From positions 1,488,001 through 1,552,000 of the forward strand of contig NC_026743.1 of the NCBI RefSeq assembly GCF_000210295.1: a stretch of DNA of 64,000 bases, written 5' to 3'. The position numbers were made by a program, and so were the translations under genes. Shown one piece after another: positions 29,716 to 39,746 of this stretch. Positions within the stretch are counted from its first letter, which is position 1; each line of letters opens with the position of its first letter. The DNA comes from Trypanosoma brucei gambiense DAL972 (lineage: Eukaryota > Euglenozoa > Kinetoplastea > Trypanosomatida > Trypanosomatidae). Below the pieces are notes generated by a model, which ran no database searches, was not told the origin of the DNA, and saw only the letters and a list, made by a program, of their open reading frames with translations.

Positions 29716-31227
29716 CTACACACGTGACTCCAGAACATATTTAACGTCGAGAAACGCGTCAATGCCGTACTTTGAGCCATCCCGACCCAACCCACTTTCT
29801 TTGACACCGCCGAATGGAGCACAGGGTGATGATAAACCACTGTCATTAATCCCAATCATACCAAAACTCAGTTGCTCCATTATTTGCTTCTGCCTACGGT
29901 AATCCTGCGTGTACACATAAGCTGCCAGACCTGCAGGAGTCGCGTTGGCCAAACGTATAGCCTCCGTATCGTCATCAAACGTAATTATGGGTATAATAGG
30001 ACCAAATATCTCCTCCTGACAGCAGCGCATCGTATCGTGGTTTACACCGGAAAGTACTGTGGGTTCGAAAAAGTACCCAGGACCTGATAAGCGCCGACCT
30101 CCTGCTTCCACCTTGGCTCCCTTTTCCACCGCATCTTGCACCAGCGACACCACACGCTCGACTGCGGAACTGCTGACAAGTGCGCCCATCGTTGAAGACG
30201 GGTCAAAGTTATTCCCCACACGGATTGAGTTCACCCTCTCCAGCAACCTCGTCATGAAGTCACCGTAAACCGTGGAGTGCACGAAAACACGGTTGGCGCT
30301 TATGCATGCCTGTCCTGCAGCACGAAACTTCGCATTCATGAGTCCAGTGACCGCGCGATCCACCTCAGCGTCACTGAACACGATAAATGGTGCGTTTCCA
30401 CCAAGCTCCAACCCTAACTTCTTCATGGTGCTTGCGGAGCGCCGGTATATGTACTTACCAACTCTGGTGGACCCGGTAAAAGAAACCTTACGCACATCAA
30501 AACTATCCAGAACCGCATCACCGATGGGTGCCGCGTTTCCAGTAACGATATTAAACACCCCGTCGGGCACGCCTGCTTCAACTGCCAACTGGGCGAGTGC
30601 AAGTGCACTGAATGGAGTTAGTTCTGATGGTTTCAACACAACGGCACAACCTGCAGCAAGAGCCCCACCCACAACTCGCGTGACCATTGCTGACGGGAAG
30701 TTCCACGGAGTGATGGCACCCACTACACCCACAGGCCGCCGCAACACAGTTGTTGAAACATCAGGGCGAGGACTTCCCACAACATCCCCATAAGCGCGTT
30801 CCGCCTCTCCCGCATACCATTCAAGGAACCGTGCGGCGTACAGGCATTCGTCAACACCTTCTTGCACAACTTTCCCCGACTCTCGGGAGAGGAGACAACC
30901 GAGGGAATTTCTGTGATGATATATTAACTGCGCCCATCGATGAAGTATGACTGCACGTGTGCGGGGCACGGTATCCTTCCATGTTTCAAAGGCTTTCTGA
31001 GCCACCGCAATTGCCTGCAGCGTTTCATCCTTCCCTAAGTTGGGAATATCGCCAATAGTAACATTAGTGCAAGGATCCTCAACTGAAATCACGTCCGCAG
31101 CACCGGAAGTCACAAAACAACCGTTGATGAAGGAGGTTGGTTGATTCAAGACACGCCCAGAACGGAATGCTTCAGCGTTGTTCAAGTCGAAAACAGCCCT
31201 CGACAGTAGACGAGTCGTCCTTCGCAT
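29716..31227 (-). CDS. Succinate-semialdehyde dehydrogenase, aldehyde dehydrogenase family
   Basis: The 503-residue enzyme closely resembles GabD-type enzymes, which oxidise succinic semialdehyde to succinate with NAD(P)+. The cofactor-binding segment GAITPWNFP and the KPSELTPFSAL stretch are present. The catalytic Glu274 lies in LELGGNAPF and the nucleophile Cys308 in AAGQACISANRV. The C-terminal motif APFGGVKESGLGRDGSKYGI is typical of SSADH. The N-terminus (MRRTTRLLSRAVFDL) is a plausible mitochondrial presequence, so it may feed succinate into the mitochondrial cycle. The first ATG is at 31227. The frame is open for 44 Arg/Lys-rich codons before it, without an ATG; that purine-rich leader is the 5' UTR. 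Substrate choice is inferred from family resemblance. Confidence 0.93.
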   Translation of the reverse strand: MRRTTRLLSRAVFDLNNAEAFRSGRVLNQPTSFINGCFVTSGAADVISVEDPCTNVTIGDIPNLGKDETLQAIAVAQKAFETWKDTVPRTRAVILHRWAQLIYHHRNSLGCLLSRESGKVVQEGVDECLYAARFLEWYAGEAERAYGDVVGSPRPDVSTTVLRRPVGVVGAITPWNFPSAMVTRVVGGALAAGCAVVLKPSELTPFSALALAQLAVEAGVPDGVFNIVTGNAAPIGDAVLDSFDVRKVSFTGSTRVGKYIYRRSASTMKKLGLELGGNAPFIVFSDAEVDRAVTGLMNAKFRAAGQACISANRVFVHSTVYGDFMTRLLERVNSIRVGNNFDPSSTMGALVSSSAVERVVSLVQDAVEKGAKVEAGGRRLSGPGYFFEPTVLSGVNHDTMRCCQEEIFGPIIPIITFDDDTEAIRLANATPAGLAAYVYTQDYRRQKQIMEQLSFGMIGINDSGLSSPCAPFGGVKESGLGRDGSKYGIDAFLDVKYVLESRV

Positions 31228-31345
31228 TTTATATTTCCCCTTCCTTCTAAACCTCCCGCTCTTTCTTTTCCTTCGCTTCGGGCGGCTTTTCCTTTTTTTT
31301 CTCCGTGGATGGGTAAATGAGTGAGCAGGGGTCCTGGAATTCAAC

Positions 31346-31372
31346 CTCAACGCAACCAATAAAAAAAAAAAA
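31346..31372 (-). promoter_or_regulatory. Predicted trans-splice region of SSADH
   Basis: A T12 tract on the minus strand (complement of 31361-31372) is followed by the first AG at 31346-31347, giving a purine-rich 5' UTR of about 120 bases before the ATG. Confidence 0.55.
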
Positions 31373-31546
31373 GAAGTTCAAGGTGATAGTTGAAGTCGGT
31401 AACATCATAACTGCGAAAACCTCACATGTCAACGGAGCAATGACGGGAGAAGGAGGAAAGGAGAAGAAGGAGAAAAAAAGATCCCTCAACCAATTCACTT
31501 CTTCTTACAGTAAGGAACAAACACCAGCATGCTCCCAACATATTAA

Positions 31547-31566
31547 TATATATATATATATATATA
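31547..31566. repeat. (TA)10 microsatellite
   Basis: Perfect alternating TA run in the 31228-32358 gap. Confidence 0.9.
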
Positions 31567-32163
31567 ATATTTGCTGCCACCGCAGAGACGAAAGAAATAA
31601 TGGTCATGCTAATGAAATGAGATTAGTTCTCCCCCCCGCACATTCCTCCCGATACTCTCTCCTTTTCTTTTCTCAACTTACTTTATCCTCAACGAGAATG
31701 CGCAGCGTACTGCTGAAAAGGGGTACACAGCTCAGGGGGAAAAAAATAGTAACAATAATAAGGATGGCAATAATAGTGGCGACGGAAAAAATAACAAAAA
31801 AAAAGTAGACAATCAAAAAAAATTAAGAAATGTTTGCATCACACATCCTCTACTAAACATCGTTAAGGGTACTCCTGATGAAGTCCAAAATAAAAAATAA
31901 AAAAACTAATGAAGACACACGAACATGCAACATAATCCTATGGACGTTGCTGGTTTGTGCTCTTTTATTGTACTAATAAATACGTAGCATATACATGACA
32001 TACCTCCCCTGTTTCGGTGATATTCCCCAACCCTTTTTTTTTTCTAATTTACCACTTCCCCTAACCCTCAATCATATCTTCTATTACACTACGGTAGTTC
32101 AAATCCCCAGTCCGCACCTCTTGCGAGAGGGCTGGAATGCCATTTCCTTTTTTTTTTTTAAAT

Positions 32164-32166
<3 letters not shown>

Positions 32167-32200
<34 letters not shown>
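32167..32200. repeat. (AT)17 microsatellite
   Basis: Longest perfect dinucleotide run in the window, 34 bases, in the 3' region of the small mitochondrial protein gene. Confidence 0.92.
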
Positions 32201-32204
<4 letters not shown>

Positions 32205-32358
32205 CTGAGAGCGTCTGCAATGGAAACAGATGAAAAGAAATAGCGATAAACGGTTTTTTTCTTTTTTCTTTTAAAAGAAAAAAACAAAAAATAACAAAGG
32301 AGACTAAAATGCGTACCTGTACCTTCGCTGTGGAATACGCAACAAACTTTTGCCGGTG

Positions 32359-32673
32359 TTACACTGCCCTGTCAGGAACATTGCGGAAAAACTTATCGAT
32401 TTGCGGACCCCACGCATCCGACCACTGATACCCGGGGCCGAGTTTGCGGGGCCAAACACGTAAATAATCATCCTTGTATTTAGCACGGCATGAAAAGAGG
32501 CTTCCCATGCGCAGCATTACAAACCATAAGGCAACAAAATACCCCAAAATGCAAAGCACAGCTTTCGTGTCCGTAGCGTAGTGAAGGTGGTCGTAGTTTG
32601 TATACCGTCGGGACGGTACACTCAGCCTTGCAACAGTCCGGGACAACTCAGTTCCAGCAACGCGTCGGAGCAT
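32359..32673 (-). CDS. Small mitochondrial membrane protein, possible respiratory-complex subunit
   Basis: The 104-residue product begins with an amphipathic, Arg-rich and acid-poor leader (MLRRVAGTELSRTVARLSVP, then SRRY), which looks like a mitochondrial presequence. One membrane segment follows at about 36-58 (CILGYFVALWFVMLRMGSLF). The hydrophilic C-terminus is rich in aromatic and charged residues (YLRVWPRKLGPGYQWSDAWG). This build (short, one span, aromatic tail) is typical of supernumerary subunits of complexes I, IV or V, many of which are kinetoplastid-specific. I do not recognise the family, so the complex is an inference. The ATG at 32673 is preceded by a TA repeat 20 bases upstream. 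Confidence 0.8.
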   Translation of the reverse strand: MLRRVAGTELSRTVARLSVPSRRYTNYDHLHYATDTKAVLCILGYFVALWFVMLRMGSLFSCRAKYKDDYLRVWPRKLGPGYQWSDAWGPQIDKFFRNVPDRAV

Positions 32674-32689
32674 TCCCTATTCGATTACT

Positions 32690-32693
<4 letters not shown>

Positions 32694-32723
<30 letters not shown>
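32694..32723. repeat. (TA)15 microsatellite
   Basis: Perfect run 20 bases upstream of the start of the small mitochondrial protein gene, so probably inside or beside its 5' UTR. Confidence 0.92.
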
Positions 32724-32725
<2 letters not shown>

Positions 32726-32918
32726 GTATATATGTATTCGCTAGGGAAAAAAAAACAACGGCCAAAAGCTTTAGTCTATCTCTCTTTCTTCCTTTCAAGT
32801 AAAAATAAAAAGTAAAAAAGAAATATATGCATGTATGCATGCACATACAAATGCATATATACACACATTTGAAGTACAGTTGCTTGTATATCAGAAATAT
32901 AAGAGCTAAGTGTTACGT

Positions 32919-32932
32919 GGGGGGGGGGGGGG
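32919..32932. repeat. G14 homopolymer
   Basis: Fourteen consecutive G on the plus strand, hence C14 in the transcribed-sense strand. It could act as a polypyrimidine tract or be a sequencing-sensitive site. Confidence 0.9.
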
Positions 32933-33567
32933 CGTCAACATAAGGAACAAAAAGAGAGGAAAGGAAAGGAAAATGACACGACGGGACTGGACGGGACGGA
33001 AGCAGTCGCTGCTGCAGCCCGCACGTTACAGCCCGCCTCATCCCTACAAATATCACATATGTTCAAGCAAATGATATAATCACTGTAAGAAACGTGCAGA
33101 GTTTCAGGGTAGTGGAGACGTTGGTAATCGCATCAGAGGAAAGTGAGGGGAGAATTTTCAGGTGAGCTTTGGGACCCGCACTTGTACGGCACATTAGTGA
33201 TCGAAGTGGGCAAACAACGCGGAAGGAAGTTGAAGCAAGAGAACGGCACACAACGAAGAAAAAAAGTTGCGCATGTGCCCCCCCCCTCTCTTAGCGTCTC
33301 CACCACTGCGCAAGTGGCAGGATAATACATGAACCTTTCACTGTCATCCATCACCCCCCCAAAAAAAAAAAGAAAAACAAGTAGGGTAATGATACAAAGA
33401 GTAGTGATTATACAACAGAGAGGGGGGAAATAAGTGAAAATTGAAAGAAAGTGTGCACTCCACGCGAAATGTAAAAGAAAAAAAAAAGAAGAAATTGAAA
33501 GGGGGACAAAAATAGGCAAAAAAAAGAGGGTAACTGGTGGTCCACACGTTTGACTCACTATTCTCCA

Positions 33568-35403
33568 TTAGGTACATGTCGTGGAGTGGCTACGGCTACC
33601 CTTATCAGACAATGCAAGTGGAACCTTCCTACAGGTTAAAGTGTCTCCAAATGCTCTTGACAACCCGTCACCCTCCCTCATCAATATTAGGCGCTTGCCC
33701 TCCACTAGCTGCTTGTCTCTCCGATTTTGCCGTAGCATCCCAGTAGACTTGGTGACATTTTGGCGGTTGGGAGGCGAAGGACGCGTGACACCTGGCAGGC
33801 CCCCCAAAAGGTCCCCGCCATGCTCACCACCAGCTATAACCTTCTGATCAAATGCTGAGAGATGTGCATGTACAAAGTTACGGATTTGGGGATCCGTTGG
33901 ATTCAAGTTGTAACATGACAGCACATCCCTCAAGGCATAGCGTGGTTGGTTCATATCAAAGCGACATCTTGCGCGATGGTAAAAAAACACCGGCTCCGTA
34001 CTGCACGTCGCAATGGCGGTACTAAACTCCCTCTCTGCTTCTTCATGTTTCCCTTCTCTATGAAGTTCACAACCGTGTATATCGTGCAACACAGCAATTC
34101 GCTGCGTTGCTTCGGGGTGTTTCGGGGATATTCTGTCCACAGTCAAGAAGTCGAATAATGCCTTTTGATAATCCCCCATCTTAATGTAACACTCACCACG
34201 GGCAAGCAACACGGGGATGTTGTCTTGCCGCCACATCAGGGAAGTAGTGTAGTATTTGATTGCATCGGCTGTTGTACTTTGGCCATCATTGCTTGAACCA
34301 AGACGAAACAGCGTTTCTGTCATTAAGTCGATGGCAAGTGCATGTCTTCCCTCAGAAGCGCTGATGCAGCGAAACAAATCAGTCACTGCTTTCCTGTCCA
34401 TTCCCTTGGCAATATAGTGTTTGGCGCGCTCTAATAGCAAGGTAGAATCACCTGGAAACACCAAAATACAACGGGTAAGTCCTTGCAGGTCCGAATGGTC
34501 GATGGAGCGATTACGGTAAGTTTTGTAAGTGCGACTAAATATGTGCTGTGCCAGCAGAACTTGGGGATGCTGCCGCTCCTCTAGAGGAACCCTTTCCAAC
34601 AACGCCTTCGCGGGACTGAACGACTGACGAAGGCAGTAGATGTGGACAAGCAGAGAACAGCTAAGAATAAAGAATGAGGGGTTCTCTTCAATATGCTTAT
34701 CTAAAACTTTCTCCGCTTCATCCTCGCGCTCAAGTGCGATCAGGTAAGCGCAACGGTGCAAAACCACTTGCGGATCTTTACATAATTCCAGTGACTCGTC
34801 AGTAAAACGGAGGGCTTGCTCATAGTCCTCCACGTTGAACAAAACAATGCTCAGCGCGTCGAGAATACCGGCCAGTCGGCGCCGCACCGCCCTCTCAAGT
34901 GAGGCATCATCATACGGTTCCGTGGTACAAGCGGAACTTCCTCTGCGAAAAATGGTGTGTCCTGTAACATCTGTACTTACAGAAAATGACACTCCATCTA
35001 ACCCATTACATTCCATCAAATCACTCCCAAAGGCAGTTGAACTACCATCTGCTGCGGTAGTTGGTCTCCCTTGCGGGGAAAAAAATGAGCGGCTATCACG
35101 CCCCGTACCCGAGGCACGCGAACAGCAATTACTGCGCCCGTTCGATGACCGAAGCAGCCATAGGGATCGGCGGTACTGCTTCACAGCGCCTTGGAAATCA
35201 TAGAGCGAGACATGGCATTCTGCGGAGGCAATGAACGGGTGCGGTTTGTGTGGAGCAAAGAAGGATGCTTTGGAAAACGCCAGGATCGCCTTCTCCAACT
35301 CCCCGTTCTGCATGTACTGAAGTCCCTCCTGGTACCTGAACTCGCCCTTCTCGTCAGAGTAGAGAACATTCGACTGCACGACTGGTTCAGGCGACACCGA
35401 CAT
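33568..35403 (-). CDS. Tetratricopeptide repeat protein, TTC16-like
   Basis: The 611-residue protein carries TPR units at the N-terminus (RYQEGLQYMQNGELEKAILA, FSKASFFAPHKPHPFI), in the middle (VLFNVEDYEQALRFTDESLE, REDEAEKVLDKHIEENPSFF) and near the C-terminus (ARGECYIKMGDYQKALFDFL, EGKHEEAEREFSTAIAT). A Ser/Gly-rich insert splits the first group at about residues 88-165. Layout and some repeat wording resemble animal TTC16, a protein of ciliated and flagellated cells, so a flagellar or scaffold role is possible. The start is the first ATG, 35403. TPR identity is certain; the TTC16 link is a tentative comparison from memory. Confidence 0.85.
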   Translation of the reverse strand: MSVSPEPVVQSNVLYSDEKGEFRYQEGLQYMQNGELEKAILAFSKASFFAPHKPHPFIASAECHVSLYDFQGAVKQYRRSLWLLRSSNGRSNCCSRASGTGRDSRSFFSPQGRPTTAADGSSTAFGSDLMECNGLDGVSFSVSTDVTGHTIFRRGSSACTTEPYDDASLERAVRRRLAGILDALSIVLFNVEDYEQALRFTDESLELCKDPQVVLHRCAYLIALEREDEAEKVLDKHIEENPSFFILSCSLLVHIYCLRQSFSPAKALLERVPLEERQHPQVLLAQHIFSRTYKTYRNRSIDHSDLQGLTRCILVFPGDSTLLLERAKHYIAKGMDRKAVTDLFRCISASEGRHALAIDLMTETLFRLGSSNDGQSTTADAIKYYTTSLMWRQDNIPVLLARGECYIKMGDYQKALFDFLTVDRISPKHPEATQRIAVLHDIHGCELHREGKHEEAEREFSTAIATCSTEPVFFYHRARCRFDMNQPRYALRDVLSCYNLNPTDPQIRNFVHAHLSAFDQKVIAGGEHGGDLLGGLPGVTRPSPPNRQNVTKSTGMLRQNRRDKQLVEGKRLILMREGDGLSRAFGDTLTCRKVPLALSDKGSRSHSTTCT

Positions 35404-36209
35404 TATGCAACACACTTGTATGGTGTCAGTCGTGCGAAATATAGGAAGAGAGAAGCAGAAATAGCCCCTAAATGAATGCTTGTTCCCTCAATCAGGCCGA
35501 GTTGTGATCTCTTAGATGGGAAATGTACATACACATAAAGACACACAAGCTTCTGTTCCGCCTATGCTGCCAAATAATAACAACTGTAACTGCACAAGGC
35601 ACCCTTCCATAACCACAGTGAGTCGACACGAGGAAGTATAAGGAGCGGGGAAAGAGGAAAGAAACTGAGAGATAAAAACGCGACTAAAGGTGAGGGTCAG
35701 AGACCCGGCACGTTTGCGGACCAACAGCAACAGCAATGGTAAAAAACAGGTGCGTTGGGGAAGTAAACATACCGTATCTATCCACACAGTTGGGTGCTTC
35801 GAAGTGTGCCCAAATAGTATTAAGCTAACGTCCACCTGAACGAGTTACACGTGAATTAATAAGAGCGTTACTAAAAGAGAAATTAACAGGATGGTTTTAA
35901 AAAACAAAGAGAGAGAGAACTGAGACAGATATATTCGTTTACTAACATGGATTACTGCTGACACAACACCCGAAGGGCAGTTACAGCGGAGCTCCACTGA
36001 TATGCGCAAACTCCCTTGCTACACCACCCGACGAATCGTGTTACAATATTAAAATCTAAGGAAAGAGCACAGACAAGCTATCAGTGGCAAGATTAGTGTG
36101 GAAGAGATGATATCCCATGCATGTCGTGCCACGTCACTTCCAACAAAGTACTATGGACAACTTAGTTTTCTTTTTTTGTGTGTGATGCGACAAGGCAGAG
36201 AAATCCACA
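35404..36209. other. Intergenic region
   Basis: 3' UTR of the XRN gene and 5' UTR of the TPR gene. A 107-codon open frame at 35512-35835 lacks an early ATG. I see no gene. Confidence 0.6.
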
Positions 36210-38615
36210 TCAGCGCCCAATGACTCTGTCGGCTCCCCGTTTCTTGGCAGCTTTCTTGAGACGAGGTTTCTTTTGTGGTGGATCATCACTACCATTGACG
36301 GGGTCAGCAGGCGGCACTTCTACACGCGCCCGCTTCTTCCGTCGAGTGGAACATTCCCCGGCAACTGTAGCTGTCTCCGGATATTGTGCATCGGGGGAAG
36401 AATCTTTCACATTTGTAGTCTCCTCAGGTTGAGCTGCCACATCACCGACGGATACCTCCTCAGCCGTCACGGCCTTTGGTGGCCCATCCATTCCGTACTT
36501 CAACAGAAGTTCGGGGCGGTACACCGCCAGCTCGTCGAGCTCATAGCGGTAGCAGCGGGCCGCATTGCACTCTATCGCTCCGCCATGTGCCGTCTTCTCT
36601 GCGATGGCGGCATCGGGACACACAATTTGGACGTCGCGTTTCCACTCATTCCTATAGTAACCAACTCGCCCGGCAATGGGAAACTTCGCAGCTACCTCGG
36701 TGGGGATGGGCTTCATAGAACTCCTTTTTTTCTTCCTCGGAACTCCCCCCAAGTATTCCTCCAACATGATGCTTAACTTACTCCCGCTGTTGCATATCAA
36801 AAGTGTAACGCCGGAGTCGGGTTGAAGCTCGACTAGGGTATCGCAGGCAGCTTCGATTTCCTTACAGTCGATAAAAGGTAATCGCAACACGCCTTGATAG
36901 GCAAAAATTGCCTCGCTGTAGTCTACATCCACGTGATCTGGGTAAAATGGACCGAAGACAGAGTTTGGATCTAACACGGCGCCGTGCAACTCCACGGGCA
37001 GCCCCCCAACACTCATGCGCGGTAACACCGCAAGCAGCTGCACCACGGGATGCCTCGGTGTGCCTCGCTCAAACTCAACGTCCACTGAGTCTGTAAAGCG
37101 AGCCAAGTCGTCCAGCAATGGGGCATAATGATACGGATAGAACCAGTTCCACGAAGGGCAACCAGATGTGTAGTACCGCATCACCCATTGAGTTCCCCGC
37201 AAATACTCCGCACAACAGCGTTTAACTCTCTTCTCAAACTTGGACCGTTTCTCAGGGTCCCATCCGAATTTCTTCTGGTAGTACTTATCTCGGTAATCCT
37301 CGTCGTGATACGTAAAACCTAGTGAACCTTTGTCCCCAACAAATGACACTCGTTCCTTCAAAGCAGACACCATCAACTTGTGAGCGGTGTCACTAACCTC
37401 CTGGGCATTGGTTTTGTCACGTTTAACGCTTGCCAAAACCTTTTTGAGTTCAACCTGGTATTTGTTCACCCGCTCCGCCACGTTGCCTCTCCCTCGCTCT
37501 TTCGCTCGCTCCCCAAACGAGGATTCGTCCCTCAAGACAGAACCATAGTCATTCAGGAATCGAGCTAAGAACGAAGACAGAGCTTTAAATCTCACCTCTC
37601 CACCATCTGTTAAATACGAGTGACTTGCAAATTCGTTAACGTAGTGGTCTAACAGAAGCTCGACACCTCTCGTTTTGATCGATATTAAGGGAACGTGCGG
37701 AAGAAAGTCATTCCCGACAAAAAAACATAAAAAAATAAAATCGTCGACGACACGCTCGAAACTCATCTCCTTAATGCCATCAAAATCCCTTTTCAAACAC
37801 TCACGAAATTTAACCAAGCTAAAGTAGCAAAACTTTCCATGAGCTGCATTGAACGTTTCGTTGAGTTGGTTTCGCAAAATGGTCACACTCTTCTCATGAG
37901 TCGAGAGTCCGAGACTGATGAGGTCAGCATCCATGCCATAAATAACGTGAGACGTATCCGGATCGTAGCCCGGCTGCATCCGAAGACCACGGATGTATTG
38001 CATAATCTTATGCTCACCTTCACCGGGGACGTGTGCATCGGAAAAGACAACGGCAACTTTCTTCCACAATGGGTCCTCATTTACCTTCTTCACAACAAAC
38101 CATTCAATGGCAAGACCCAGGCGCTCCATGAACGGTGTTGAGGGTGTGATAACATTGTGATCCCAACGTTCCCTCACCTTGGGGTAAGGTAGGCCCTTCT
38201 CTAACAACACATCGGCACACTTCGCCGACATCACTTCACCTTCCGCTCGCTCCTCTGCAGCGCGAAAACGCCGGCTTCGCTGCTGATTCATCTTACTCTG
38301 TGGTGCAACACCGTCCACACAGAGAATAAGGCATTTCCGTGGCCTCACCACCTTAAACACAAGATCTATTTGAGTAAAAACACGCTCAAACATTTCTTCC
38401 TCCGACTCGGGCTCAGGTAGCGGAGACGTATCGTGACAGCATGGGTGAACGAGCCCGTTCAGATCCAAATACAAGTTGTCGAACTTATGTGACTGCATAT
38501 ACTCCTTTGGAGGTGGAGACGACTTCGAAGCGGCTTCAACCACGCACTGCGGAACATCCTCCATGCAAGATGCGTACCAACGCTTCAACCACAGGTAAAA
38601 ACCGGCAATCCCCAT
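36210..38615 (-). CDS. 5'-3' exoribonuclease of the XRN family, probably nuclear (XRND-like)
   Basis: The 801-residue enzyme has the XRN N-terminal nuclease signature: MGIAGFYLWLKRWY at the extreme N-terminus, metal-binding Asp51 in YLDLNGLVH, CVDGVAPQSKMNQQRSRRFR, SDAHVPGEGEHKIM and YGMDADLISLGLSTHE. XRN enzymes degrade 5'-monophosphate RNA processively from the 5' end. The C-terminus ends in several basic clusters (RRKKRARVEVPP, KKPRLKKAAKKRGADR), which look like nuclear localisation signals. T. brucei has four XRN proteins; a nuclear, essential one is called XRND, and size and tail fit it, though I cannot confirm the letter. The long C-terminal domains of cytoplasmic XRN1 are absent. The start ATG lies directly at the family's conserved N-terminus. 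Confidence 0.93.
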   Translation of the reverse strand: MGIAGFYLWLKRWYASCMEDVPQCVVEAASKSSPPPKEYMQSHKFDNLYLDLNGLVHPCCHDTSPLPEPESEEEMFERVFTQIDLVFKVVRPRKCLILCVDGVAPQSKMNQQRSRRFRAAEERAEGEVMSAKCADVLLEKGLPYPKVRERWDHNVITPSTPFMERLGLAIEWFVVKKVNEDPLWKKVAVVFSDAHVPGEGEHKIMQYIRGLRMQPGYDPDTSHVIYGMDADLISLGLSTHEKSVTILRNQLNETFNAAHGKFCYFSLVKFRECLKRDFDGIKEMSFERVVDDFIFLCFFVGNDFLPHVPLISIKTRGVELLLDHYVNEFASHSYLTDGGEVRFKALSSFLARFLNDYGSVLRDESSFGERAKERGRGNVAERVNKYQVELKKVLASVKRDKTNAQEVSDTAHKLMVSALKERVSFVGDKGSLGFTYHDEDYRDKYYQKKFGWDPEKRSKFEKRVKRCCAEYLRGTQWVMRYYTSGCPSWNWFYPYHYAPLLDDLARFTDSVDVEFERGTPRHPVVQLLAVLPRMSVGGLPVELHGAVLDPNSVFGPFYPDHVDVDYSEAIFAYQGVLRLPFIDCKEIEAACDTLVELQPDSGVTLLICNSGSKLSIMLEEYLGGVPRKKKRSSMKPIPTEVAAKFPIAGRVGYYRNEWKRDVQIVCPDAAIAEKTAHGGAIECNAARCYRYELDELAVYRPELLLKYGMDGPPKAVTAEEVSVGDVAAQPEETTNVKDSSPDAQYPETATVAGECSTRRKKRARVEVPPADPVNGSDDPPQKKPRLKKAAKKRGADRVIGR

Positions 38616-39746
38616 TTCTCACCCTTTGCCTTACGTACGCACACCCTTTTAATCCTTAACCACAGGACAAGCAAGAATACAGAAGGTCGTAGGGAAAGAA
38701 AGCAAACGATAGTTAGGAAATGCGTGTATATCAATAACGTTAACGACACCGATAGGAGGGAGTTACGCAAAACGAACATTTGTAATGAAGTACAACCACG
38801 AAAGTTGGTCAACCAAACTGCAGGTCTGTGGGCTCGTGCCGGGGAAACACCAACAAGAAAGAAGGCGCAGACACCGCTTACTCCCAGCCTCAGCCATATA
38901 ACAAAGAGTAATAGCCGTCATTAAGGGTCACAACATACATCTTCACTGCGCCGTCAAGGCTCCATAGATGGTGATATCGCCGTGAGGCACATTTGCAAGC
39001 GATGTCGGGGCAAAACACTACCGACATGCACGTAAGCAATCAGAATGTTGGTGCAAAAAGAAAGAGAGTTCGAAGACGAATATCTCCCACCTTCACGTTG
39101 GGGACCCAAAGTTAACGGCGAAACCCCGCACCAACCCCGTGTATCGAAGGATGACGTAAATGCCCCGTGCATCCATAAAGCGATCAAGTGTAATGCTCCA
39201 CCTCTCCATGCACAATAAGATACACACACACACATAGATAAATCACCTCGTTACGGGGCGAAGCTCTAATGCATCTACTGCACCACGAAGAAAAAATATA
39301 TACATCATAAAGTGAGTGCGCACACCTTACGTTTCCAACAATTTTCGACGCAGGAAGGCACGTGATGGTGTGAATTGCATAATAGCACCATTGTTATAAG
39401 CAAACACTCGGTAAACAACGCAACCAGAAGGCCCGGAAAAACAGAAACAAAGACAGTGCAATAGATGTGAATGCGGAGAGAGTTTGTACGGGCATCAAAC
39501 TAATAACACAAACCCCATACACCACCGCGTGGATGGAGGAATGTGCATGTCACAAAGTACATATGAGTTCACACATCACAATAAAATTGGCAGAAGTCAG
39601 ACGAAAAGGTCGTCACACCAACGGTAGGAGCACGTGAGAGCGAGACAAGTCCTATGGCACGAACCCTCCAACGACGTACAGCAAACACATCAACGATGCC
39701 CATTTCTCCAGCATGCGATTTCAAACAACCTGCATTGATAGGGATC
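38616..39746. other. Intergenic region, 1.1 kb
   Basis: 3' UTR of the MORN gene and 5' UTR of XRN, with T/C-rich patches on the minus strand near 38673-38705. A 93-codon ATG frame at 38954-39235 follows a weak tract and AG near 39277; it has no recognisable features and is not called. Confidence 0.55.

Larger units (their letters stand above)
31228..32358. other. Intergenic region, 1.1 kb
   Basis: Contains the SSADH splice region, (TA)n runs at 31547-31566 and 32167-32200, and many A/T homopolymers. Open frames are low-complexity. I see no gene. Confidence 0.6.
32674..33567. other. Intergenic region with homopolymer cluster
   Basis: Holds (TA)15 at 32694-32723, G14 at 32919-32932, C9 at 33278-33286, and C7 followed by A11 at 33354-33371 (plus-strand bases). 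Several pyrimidine tracts on the minus strand could serve the small mitochondrial gene. Short ATG frames (43-72 codons) after the tracts are not convincing. Confidence 0.6.

Noticed and set aside
38954..39235. 93-codon ATG frame between the XRN and MORN genes
   Set aside because: It starts with a GT-repeat-derived Met-Cys-Val run, follows an ATG-TAG mini-frame, and has no recognisable features. Too weak to call.
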